Shown here piece by piece: positions 1 through 5,356 of a DNA stretch of 10,953 nucleotides; position 1 is the first letter of the stretch, and each line of letters starts with the position of its first letter. A program made the position numbers and the translations under genes. The stretch covers positions 1 to 10,953 of the forward strand of contig CAXPJI010000030.1 of assembly GCA_964217345.1 (NCBI GenBank), written 5' to 3'. Under the pieces are notes generated by a model that did not search any database, was not told where the DNA came from, and saw nothing but the letters and a program-made list of their open reading frames with translations. This DNA is from UBA3478 sp964217345. Lineage in GTDB: Bacteria > Bacteroidota > Bacteroidia > Flavobacteriales > Flavobacteriaceae.

Positions 1-249
1 ATCAAACCCCTCCATAGGGCAGGTATCATATCCCTTCTCGGCCATGGCAAGCATGAAGGTTTGAGCGGCAAGAGCACAAGATTTATGAGCAACCCCGCGC
101 ATATGGGATGGTTCAGACCTGTGGTTAGAGAGGTGACCGAAACCCATATGCGCGGGGTTGCTCATAAATCTTGTGCTCTTGCCGCTCAAACCTTCATGCT
201 TGCCATGGCCGAGAAGGGATATGATACCTGCCCTATGGAGGGGTTTGAT
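1..249. repeat. Large inverted repeat (fold-back) at the window start
   Basis: Bases 1-107 are the exact reverse complement of bases 143-249 (position i pairs with 250-i), separated by a 35-nt spacer at 108-142. The match breaks at 108/142. The right arm and spacer belong to a conserved nitroreductase reading frame that continues to 393. The left arm is therefore an antisense copy of that coding sequence with no coherent gene of its own. Exact identity over 107 bp, placement at base 1 and origin inside a conserved gene favour a chimeric read or assembly fold-back at a contig end over a biological element. A real recent inverted duplication cannot be excluded from sequence alone. Confidence 0.95.
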
Positions 250-393
250 AGTCGTAGGGTAAAGCGACTTCTAAATCTTCCTAATTCGGCAAAAATCAAT
301 ATGATTATCTCGTGCGGAATTAGAAAAGGAAATGAGGGTATCTGGGGTGAGCGTTGTCGTGTTCCTTTTGAAGAGGTTTACAAACGAATATAA
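109..393 (+). CDS. Nitroreductase family protein, C-terminal part only (5' end missing)
   Basis: About 95 residues of the C-terminal half of an FMN-dependent nitroreductase-family oxidoreductase, normally about 200-260 residues long. The recognisable stretch runs from VAHKSCALAAQTFMLAMAEK through GYDTCPMEGFD to a terminal INMIISCGIRKG and FEEVYKRI, all typical of this family. The enzymes use NAD(P)H to reduce nitro or quinone substrates in the cytoplasm; the physiological substrate here cannot be told. The frame stays open leftwards to base 61 and beyond, but everything left of about 108 is the antisense arm of the fold-back, so the true N-terminal sequence is lost. The spacer-encoded residues (WFRPVVREVTET) fit the family, which supports placing the join at about 107/108. 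The stop TAA (391-393) directly touches the next ATG, suggesting co-transcription with the sialidase. Confidence 0.85.
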   Translation, partial: WFRPVVREVTETHMRGVAHKSCALAAQTFMLAMAEKGYDTCPMEGFDSRRVKRLLNLPNSAKINMIISCGIRKGNEGIWGERCRVPFEEVYKRI

Positions 394-1506
394 ATGCGAA
401 TTAGCCTTTTAATTCTGCTTATTTGCTCTTCTTTAAGTGCGCAATATCAGACGTTGTTTCAGTCTGGGGATTTGGGCTATCTATGTTTTCGGATTCCGGC
501 AATGGTAGGCTCAGGTTCTAAATTATATGTATTTGCCGAAGGAAGAAAAGCAGGGTGTGGAGATTTTGGAGACGTTGATATTTTACTCAGAACTAGCCAC
601 GATGGAGGAGAGAGCTGGACTGCGCCTCGAGTCATCGTTGACAATGCGGAACTTCAAGCTGGAAATCCTACTCCAGTGATTGATATACTTAACCCTGAGT
701 ATCCAGATGGAAGATTAATGCTTTTCTACAATACAGGTACCCAGTCTGAGTGGGAAACGCGCTCAGGAAACGGAAGACGTAAAGCTTATTATATCTTTTC
801 TTCTGACTTCGGTTTATCTTGGTCTGTACCCATTGACATCTCGAATGAGGTGCATTTCGATCGCTTCAGCACCATAGGATTTAAAGATGCTCGCACTTTT
901 GCTCTAGGCCCTGGGCATGCCATTCAACTGGCTATGGGAACGAATAAGGGAAGGATTTACTTGCCAGCTAACCATTCTTTGGGTAACCCTCAAGAGAATT
1001 TCAGAGATTATCATTCGTACGGTATTTATTCTGATGACTTTGGGAAAACCTGGAAGGTGTCTGAAGATCTACCTGTTCCTTCTTCGAATGAAGCCATGGC
1101 GGTAGAATTACCGGACGACGAACTGTTATTGCTCATACGAATGCAAAACAATAAGGATCAATCTAAAATGATTGCTCGCAGTTTAGACAACGGGGATCAT
1201 TGGAATGAATACGACTTAGTTGCTGAACTTACCACACCCGTTTGCCAATCATCGATAATATACATGCCTGAATCAGATCATCTCTACCATCTTGGGCCTG
1301 CTTCAACTGATAAAAGGGAGCAACTCACCTTGTGGAGATCTTCTGATCGAGGTAGAAACTGGAGTGTTTTAGAGATTGTCGAACCTGGCTTTGCTGCTTA
1401 TAGTGATTTAGTTCAGTTAAGTAATACCGAGTTAGGTGTTCTCTACGAGTCTGCAGACTATGATCAAATTATCTTTAAGCGAATCGAAATCAATCTTGGC
1501 AACTAA
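394..1506 (+). CDS. Secreted exo-alpha-sialidase (GH33, BNR/Asp-box propeller)
   Basis: A complete 370-residue sialidase that would release terminal sialic acids from glycoconjugates outside the cytoplasm. Residues 1-16 form a signal peptide, likely cut after LSA before Gln17; the Cys at 11 lacks a good lipobox. The FRIP motif is at 32-35, with the first arginine of the carboxylate-binding triad at Arg33. The GDFGDVDILLRTS region (56-68) carries the acid/base aspartate. Five Asp boxes (S-x-D-x-G-x-x-W) start at residues 68, 136, 213, 263 and 316, as expected of a six-bladed propeller. Glu233 (SNEAMAVEL), Arg249, Arg308, the nucleophile-type Tyr336 in AAYSDL and Glu352 in LYE complete the expected active site. 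The ATG follows the nitroreductase TAA with no gap. The 3' end overlaps the convergent regulator gene by 4 bp. Catalytic residues are assigned by motif, not by alignment. Confidence 0.93.
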   Translation: MRISLLILLICSSLSAQYQTLFQSGDLGYLCFRIPAMVGSGSKLYVFAEGRKAGCGDFGDVDILLRTSHDGGESWTAPRVIVDNAELQAGNPTPVIDILNPEYPDGRLMLFYNTGTQSEWETRSGNGRRKAYYIFSSDFGLSWSVPIDISNEVHFDRFSTIGFKDARTFALGPGHAIQLAMGTNKGRIYLPANHSLGNPQENFRDYHSYGIYSDDFGKTWKVSEDLPVPSSNEAMAVELPDDELLLLIRMQNNKDQSKMIARSLDNGDHWNEYDLVAELTTPVCQSSIIYMPESDHLYHLGPASTDKREQLTLWRSSDRGRNWSVLEIVEPGFAAYSDLVQLSNTELGVLYESADYDQIIFKRIEINLGN

Positions 1507-1697
1507 TCTTCACTCAGAAAAATCGATTCGATCGGAAGCTCAAATAGTTTTGCCATTTTAAAAGCAGTATTCAAACTGGGATCAAACTTTTGTTTTTCAA
1601 TTGCATTGACCGTTTGCCTCGAAACTCCTATAATTTCAGCAAGGTCCTCCTGAGTATATCCTTTTTCTTTTCTGAGCTCTTTTACTCGATTATTCAT
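1503..1697 (-). CDS. Small XRE/Cro-CI-type transcriptional regulator
   Basis: A 64-residue protein that is essentially one helix-turn-helix domain. The DNA-binding unit spans about residues 16-35 (TQEDLAEIIGVSRQTVNAIE), followed by FDPSLNTAFKMAKLFELPIE, which is typical of the small YgzD-like XRE proteins of Firmicutes and Bacteroidota. It is a cytoplasmic DNA-binding protein, probably a dimer and probably a repressor. Its ATG overlaps the TGA of the upstream membrane-protein gene (ATGA, 1694-1697), so the two are translationally coupled. Small XRE genes of this type are often paired with a short multi-helix membrane protein. The paired palindromes around the operon promoter (2089-2106 and 2128-2145) are its likely binding sites, implying autoregulation; that link is inference. 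Its stop codon overlaps the stop of the convergent sialidase. Confidence 0.92.
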   Translation of the reverse strand: MNNRVKELRKEKGYTQEDLAEIIGVSRQTVNAIEKQKFDPSLNTAFKMAKLFELPIESIFLSED

Positions 1698-2086
1698 GAG
1701 TATCGCTTTGTATTAATACCCATGGCAACTCCATAGGTAATGCCTATGATACCAACCAAAACACCAATTTCTGCATCCGACTGTATAATATTTTTCTGAT
1801 CTAATAAGGAATAGGTTAGGCCGACGATTACCGCAACTCCAAGGGTCAGAGCCATAGCTTCAAGGTGAATTTTACGCTCTAATTCATCGTAATGATTGTA
1901 TAGATTTCGATTTGCCCAAATCATTAGGACTCCGTTGAGAAAGTTAAGCGCGATTGAGACAATCGTCAGTGGACTATCTGCTGCCCAAATAAATTTAGGC
2001 CCAAAAGTGGCTAGGGCTAAAGTTGCCACCCAAGTCCAAGTCCATATGGCTAATTGGGTCATTCTCTTCTTACGTTCTTCTTTCAT
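1694..2086 (-). CDS. Four-helix integral membrane protein paired with the XRE regulator
   Basis: About 130 residues from the ATG at 2086. A TTG seven codons upstream (2107) is in frame but lies inside the -7 promoter box, so the ATG is preferred. A positively charged N-terminus (MKEERKKR) precedes four predicted membrane spans at about 10-29, 39-58, 76-95 and 104-123. The hydrophilic loop between spans 2 and 3 reads NLYNHYDELERKIHLEAM; a charged DELERKI-type loop just before a helix recurs in small membrane proteins encoded beside XRE regulators. No catalytic motif is visible and the biochemical role is unknown. It is the first gene of a two-gene operon and overlaps the regulator by 4 bp. A role in sensing a membrane state or sequestering the regulator is possible but is inference. 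Confidence 0.85.
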   Translation of the reverse strand: MKEERKKRMTQLAIWTWTWVATLALATFGPKFIWAADSPLTIVSIALNFLNGVLMIWANRNLYNHYDELERKIHLEAMALTLGVAVIVGLTYSLLDQKNIIQSDAEIGVLVGIIGITYGVAMGINTKRYS

Positions 2087-2088
2087 TT

Positions 2089-2106
2089 TGTAAAGTTTAT
2101 TTGACA
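2089..2106. promoter_or_regulatory. Putative operator, proximal copy
   Basis: TGTAAAGTTTATTTGACA is an imperfect palindrome of the form TGTnAA-N6-TTnACA, with 5 of 6 arm bases complementary. It lies just downstream of the -7 box, overlapping it by two bases, and covers the expected transcription start, where a bound repressor would block initiation. It matches the distal copy at 14 of 18 positions in direct orientation. The two copies are mirror-symmetric as a pair about base 2117. Confidence 0.5.
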
Positions 2107-2133
2107 AAAGTAATTATTTTATTTTAATGTCAA
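2105..2133 (-). promoter_or_regulatory. Bacteroidota-type promoter of the membrane protein-regulator operon
   Basis: On the minus strand TACTTTTG (2112 to 2105) matches the TAnnTTTG -7 box. TTGACA begins 18 nt further upstream, with its TTG at 2133-2131, as the -33 element. Transcription would start near 2098, leaving a short leader before the ATG at 2086. This placement rules against the TTG at 2107 as a start codon. Identified by motif and spacing only. Confidence 0.6.
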
Positions 2134-2145
2134 GTTTTATTTACA
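2128..2145. promoter_or_regulatory. Putative operator, distal copy
   Basis: TGTCAAGTTTTATTTACA is the second TGTnAA-N6-TTnACA palindrome, starting 39 bp from the proximal copy. Its left arm is the -33 element of the minus-strand promoter, so occupancy would compete with RNA polymerase. The likely ligand is the XRE regulator encoded in the same operon; the assignment is inference from position and symmetry. Confidence 0.5.
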
Positions 2146-2167
2146 TTTTATTTTTGATGCTCTTTAA

Positions 2168-2196
2168 TTGATTTGATTTCTTTCATTGTAAATTCG
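2168..2196 (+). promoter_or_regulatory. Putative promoter of the tRNA-Val gene
   Basis: TTG at 2168-2170 is followed after 18 nt by TAAATTCG (2189-2196), one base from the TAnnTTTG consensus. The predicted start falls a few bases before the mature tRNA 5' end at 2207, which fits a tRNA promoter with a very short leader. It diverges from the operon promoter at 2105-2133. Confidence 0.4.
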
Positions 2197-2206
2197 CATT
2201 TAGAAA

Positions 2207-2284
2207 GGGTGTTTAGCTCAGTTGGTTTAGAGCGCTACCTTGACAGGGTAGAGGTCACAGGTTCGACTCCTGTAACACCCACCA
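2207..2284 (+). tRNA. tRNA-Val (anticodon GAC), CCA encoded
   Basis: A full cloverleaf can be drawn. The acceptor stem is GGGTGTT (2207-2213) with AACACCC (2274-2280), discriminator A at 2281 and encoded CCA at 2282-2284. The D stem is GCTC/GAGC. The anticodon stem is CTACC (2235-2239) with GGTAG (2247-2251), enclosing the loop TTGACAG with anticodon GAC at 2242-2244, which reads valine codons GUC and GUU. The T arm is ACAGG (2257-2261) with CCTGT (2269-2273) around TTCGACT. A 70-codon open frame across this region is not a gene. An AT-rich block of unfamiliar genes begins about 110 bp downstream. Confidence 0.97.
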
Positions 2285-2393
2285 AAACCTATTATTATCA
2301 AGTGTTTTGGCTGTACCAAGGATACTCATCTAAAAATAGTTGTAATAAATTACACCTATATTCAAACTACACTTATAAGCAATAACTTGACTT

Positions 2394-3698
2394 GTGATTT
2401 TTTTATTTCTTTTTCTATTTCAAAACATAGATCCTCGAGATAATAACCCTATTGAATCTTATATTCAGCGGGATACACTTATTGTTCGTTACTGGGATAA
2501 AAAGAAATTCTATTCTTTGGTTGATCACAAAATAGTGAAAGAGTCCAAATTCGAGGTTAACCATAATTATAATCCGATTCTATTCCGCACGTACAATAAT
2601 CTCTTGATTCACAAAGAAGGAGGTATCGTATTGTCGAATGATAGTGGAGATCGAATAGATAAATCTTATAACCATAAACTGCAGGTCGGATCAAGCCTAT
2701 TCGTTAACAACGATACAATATTTAGATTCGGAGGTTATGGATTCTTCAGTCATCGAAACTTTATCACATTCTTTGATGAAAATATTTTTGAATGGGAATC
2801 TCGAGATTATCGTGGAGAAAACCATCCCACAGGTATTTCTTTAGGTGTTACCTATAAAAATGAAAACGATATTTATTTCGTTGGGGGATATATATTAAAT
2901 CCCAATCGAAGATCACTCCCAAGGGAAAGCAAATTGATTCAAAAATTTTCATTCAAAACCAATCAATGGAGTGTAGTTGGTCATCTAAAGGATCTTTATG
3001 TAGATCAAAATGAAAATACCATCCAAACAGACTCGGGGTTTATCTATTTTGGTTCTTATAAAATTTTTTCAGTCGATGTCTTAGAAAACAGGGTTGAAGT
3101 ATTTTCTCAAAATCCAATATCAAGAAAAGTTCAATCATCATTAATCTCGCCGTTTAAATACAAAGACAGTATTTATTTTACTCATGATTCCAATTTTGAA
3201 GTTCTTGATAGAGTTCATTACTCAGAATTATTGGAAAATAAGATCGATCAATATCGTTTTTATGACAACAAGAGCAAGTTTCAGAACCTATTTGAGAGTT
3301 GGTGGAGTAGTTTAACTCTTCCTATATTAATAATACTTGTTTTTATATCTCTGAACATTTTCTTTAAACGCAAAATATTGGTCTTTAATAAGTCACTATA
3401 TAATGTTCATCTAATAAAATTGAATCTATCTAAAGATGAAAGTTTGCTTCTAGAATTGTTTATGAAAGATCAAAACTTTACAGCTGAGAATAGTAAGATT
3501 TTAAAATTATTTGACAAAAGGGATTTAGATTCAGCTACGTTAGCGAGAAGAAAAAATGAAATTTTGAATCAGTTAGATATTAAACTTCAAACATTTTCCA
3601 ACCAGAGTAAAACGTTCATTTCTTTTAAGAAATCTAGAGAGGATAGAAGGAACAGGATTTACAAACTAGACCGGTCTATCTTTATAATTTTGCGATAA
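2394..3698 (+). CDS. Membrane-anchored protein with Kelch-like outer domain and possible DNA-binding tail
   Basis: 434 residues from a GTG at 2394; an in-frame TGA at 2388-2390 excludes an earlier start. The N-terminus (MIFLFLFLFQN) is a very short hydrophobic leader with no positive charge. Residues about 20-295 look like beta-propeller repeats: Kelch-type GG...W units are visible at about 109-138 (FRFGGYG to EW) and 159-196 (YFVGGYI to QW), with weaker repeats on either side. A single membrane span lies at about 307-324, followed by basic FKRK. The cytoplasmic tail (about 340-434) has LNLSKDESLLLELFM and then DLDSATLARRKNEILNQLDI. That pattern resembles helix-rich, possibly winged-helix tails in Bacteroidota propeller sensors. 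A one-component, membrane-anchored sensor is the best guess; ligand and target are unknown. The gene is visibly AT-richer than the sialidase and follows a tRNA. Confidence 0.75.
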   Translation: MIFLFLFLFQNIDPRDNNPIESYIQRDTLIVRYWDKKKFYSLVDHKIVKESKFEVNHNYNPILFRTYNNLLIHKEGGIVLSNDSGDRIDKSYNHKLQVGSSLFVNNDTIFRFGGYGFFSHRNFITFFDENIFEWESRDYRGENHPTGISLGVTYKNENDIYFVGGYILNPNRRSLPRESKLIQKFSFKTNQWSVVGHLKDLYVDQNENTIQTDSGFIYFGSYKIFSVDVLENRVEVFSQNPISRKVQSSLISPFKYKDSIYFTHDSNFEVLDRVHYSELLENKIDQYRFYDNKSKFQNLFESWWSSLTLPILIILVFISLNIFFKRKILVFNKSLYNVHLIKLNLSKDESLLLELFMKDQNFTAENSKILKLFDKRDLDSATLARRKNEILNQLDIKLQTFSNQSKTFISFKKSREDRRNRIYKLDRSIFIILR

Positions 3699-3733
3699 AA
3701 TTGATTGTAATTAATTACAATAATCGCATTTTT
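3691..3733 (+). terminator. Terminator-like hairpin with T-run after the Kelch-like gene
   Basis: TTGTAATTAATTACAA (3705-3720) is a perfect 16-bp palindrome. It sits inside a longer imperfect stem closed by TGCGA (3691-3695) and TCGCA (3724-3728), and is followed immediately by TTTTT (3729-3733) and further T-rich sequence. The stem base overlaps the TAA of the Kelch-like gene at 3696-3698. The stem is AT-rich with asymmetric bulges, so strength is uncertain. It would separate transcription of the two genes in the AT-rich block, or the palindrome could instead be a protein-binding site. Confidence 0.5.
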
Positions 3734-3773
3734 CGACTTTTCTTTTGAATATTTGGATTATTTGAAAGAAATC

Positions 3774-4481
3774 ATGAAATTATTTATTCAACTAAGTGAT
3801 TTATTTAAGAGATTTTTCTCAGAGGATTCAATCGATTCTTCAAAAAGTGAACATTGTGTACCTGGGTTACTGCTAATTCATGGAAACATTGGGGGTAAGT
3901 TCAACATCGATTCCATATTTATGCCAGATAGATTTAGTAAGATACCTACATCTAATTCAATTTTAGATGTTGACTTCATAGTAAACGAATCGGGTTTGTA
4001 CGATTTAGATTCACCCAATTCGCTCATTGAAAAATTATTAAAACAATGCCTTTCTCCCGTTCCTTTTCAGATCAATGAAAGAGAAAATGAATTAGAGGTA
4101 TTGTTAAATAGGAGGCACTTTCATGCATATCTGTGGAAAAGTAAAAATTACTTAACCATCGTTTGTCCGCATCATCCTTTATTCCAAAAGAATAGGTTCT
4201 CCCAGTTCTATACGTATTTCATTTTTGATATTTCATTCATAGACGAAGCAGATAATTCAATCCTTTTAGAGGATCTTGACGGATCGGATTTATGGATTAG
4301 CAATAGATATCGTATTCGACTAGATCAAATAAAACAAACAGAAGGTGAGCTGGTTATTGAAAGTTCGAAAAATGTTCTTCACAGTTTACTTCGGAGAAAT
4401 AATTATTGTAGAGGCCAGGAAGAAATGGAAGAGGAGTGGAACAAAAGAATCTTACTCCATATAGTTGATGATATTCAATAG
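3774..4481 (+). CDS. Hypothetical protein, no recognised family
   Basis: About 235 residues from the ATG at 3774. A GAAAGAA purine stretch at 3764-3770 favours this over the in-frame TTG at 3753. I do not recognise a family. There is no signal peptide and no convincing membrane span. The protein is mixed alpha/beta with a basic-hydrophobic start (MKLFIQLSDLFKRFF), a Gly-rich VPGLLLIHGNIGG at about 29-41, a HFHAYLWKSKNYLTIVCPHHP segment at about 115-135 rich in His and aromatic residues, and an acidic, Glu-rich C-terminus (GQEEMEEEWNKR). The IHGNIGG stretch resembles an alpha/beta-hydrolase oxyanion loop, but no nucleophile elbow (GxSxG) follows. It shares the AT-rich composition of the preceding gene, so both may have arrived together; a terminator-like hairpin between them argues against a single transcript. 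Confidence 0.7.
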   Translation: MKLFIQLSDLFKRFFSEDSIDSSKSEHCVPGLLLIHGNIGGKFNIDSIFMPDRFSKIPTSNSILDVDFIVNESGLYDLDSPNSLIEKLLKQCLSPVPFQINERENELEVLLNRRHFHAYLWKSKNYLTIVCPHHPLFQKNRFSQFYTYFIFDISFIDEADNSILLEDLDGSDLWISNRYRIRLDQIKQTEGELVIESSKNVLHSLLRRNNYCRGQEEMEEEWNKRILLHIVDDIQ

Positions 4482-4524
4482 CTGTATTCGAATTAAAAAA
4501 GTCTGTTATTTTTAACTAACCTAT

Positions 4525-5310
4525 TTAGAACATTTTCAGGAATCGAAGTACAAAGAGGTCTACTACCTCAACTAAGATTAAAATGATGATGATCCATTCT
4601 AACTTACTACTCTCCTTATGATCCATGATATCTTTAAAGAGCTCTAAGTCTTCTTTTATAATTGCCGTTCGCTCATAGATATATCGATATCGATCTTTAA
4701 GATCAAAGGTCTGTTTTAAGGATCCGTTCAATTTATTCAATGATTCATTTTCCCAAGTAATATCTGGAGAGTCGAAGATGTATAGATTTTCAGAAATCTG
4801 ATTCTTCACGTTTAGTACACGGCCAATGAATTTCTTGAGTTTTTTCCCAGAGATCTTTAGTCTCCCTTCGAGTTCAAGGGCTTTAGTATAAACGGTTGTT
4901 TCTTCAAGAAGATGATCGGTAATTTCAAGATATTTATCGAGAGCCACAGAATGCGAGGTGTTTAGCATAACTAATCGGATAGCTTCGATTTCGAACTCAC
5001 TCAAGATTACCTTGTCAAAGGTTACTTCTGTCTTCCCTTCTGCAATTTCAACCTTAATGGTCTCACTAAGTTCCTGTTCTTGCCACGATCCTAAATCGGG
5101 GTTAAGTGTTTGAATCGTTTGGTTAATTTCATAGTGGTTGCAATTAAAAAAAGCGACTACCCCGTATTGGAATATATATACAAATTGCTCTTTTCCTAAT
5201 TGAAGGAACAATTCGTCAGAGTCTGAATAAAGTACATCTAAGTCTAATTTTAAACGGCATTGTCTAATATTTAGACTGTTTTTGATTTGAAGAGCAACTA
5301 CTGAATACAT
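4525..5310 (-). CDS. RMD1/DUF155 family membrane protein
   Basis: 261 residues of the RMD1 (DUF155) family, known from yeast Rmd1/Rmd8 and Sif2 and widespread but uncharacterised in bacteria. Visible family features are the beta-rich N-terminus with FVYIFQYGVVAFFNC (about 43-57); the NTSHSVALDKYLEITDHLLE helix (117-136); a long charged helical region including GRVLNVKNQISENLYIFDSP (163-182) and ITWEN; and a C-terminal hydrophobic anchor at about 239-258 (EWIIIILILVEVVDLFVLRF). The bulk is probably cytoplasmic, with a C-terminal membrane anchor. The molecular function in bacteria is not established. It starts 46 bp after the amylase stop on the same strand with no terminator seen between, so read-through is possible. 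It is convergent with the hypothetical gene at 3774, with 43 bp between stops. Confidence 0.88.
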   Translation of the reverse strand: MYSVVALQIKNSLNIRQCRLKLDLDVLYSDSDELFLQLGKEQFVYIFQYGVVAFFNCNHYEINQTIQTLNPDLGSWQEQELSETIKVEIAEGKTEVTFDKVILSEFEIEAIRLVMLNTSHSVALDKYLEITDHLLEETTVYTKALELEGRLKISGKKLKKFIGRVLNVKNQISENLYIFDSPDITWENESLNKLNGSLKQTFDLKDRYRYIYERTAIIKEDLELFKDIMDHKESSKLEWIIIILILVEVVDLFVLRFLKMF

Positions 5311-5356
5311 GGTTACGGAATTAATGAATCAAAGATGAATGATATTTTGCATCGTT

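Noticed and set aside
61..108. Upstream part of the open frame leading into the nitroreductase
   Set aside because: This stretch is the antisense fold-back arm. Its translated residues do not belong to the nitroreductase, and the TTG at 61 is not a credible start.
917..1105. Short plus-strand open frame inside the sialidase gene
   Set aside because: It lies in another frame wholly within a gene with strong motifs, and its translation matches nothing recognisable.
1896..2093. Plus-strand open frame opposite the membrane protein gene
   Set aside because: It is antisense to the well-supported four-helix membrane protein and has no independent signal.
2282..2310. Inverted repeat CCAAAAC / GTTTTGG just after the tRNA
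   Set aside because: It has a 15-nt loop, no following T-run and overlaps the CCA end, so it is not a convincing terminator; it may only affect 3' processing.
2173..2385. 70-codon open frame on the plus strand
   Set aside because: It lies over the tRNA-Val gene and has no start signal or protein similarity.
3861..3899. IHGNIGG as an alpha/beta-hydrolase oxyanion loop in the hypothetical protein
   Set aside because: No GxSxG nucleophile elbow or catalytic Asp-His order follows, and the rest of the protein does not resemble the fold.
4493..4515. TTAAAAA / TTTTTAA inverted repeat between convergent genes
   Set aside because: Seven A-T pairs with a 9-nt loop are too weak to call a bidirectional terminator and are expected by chance in AT-rich sequence.
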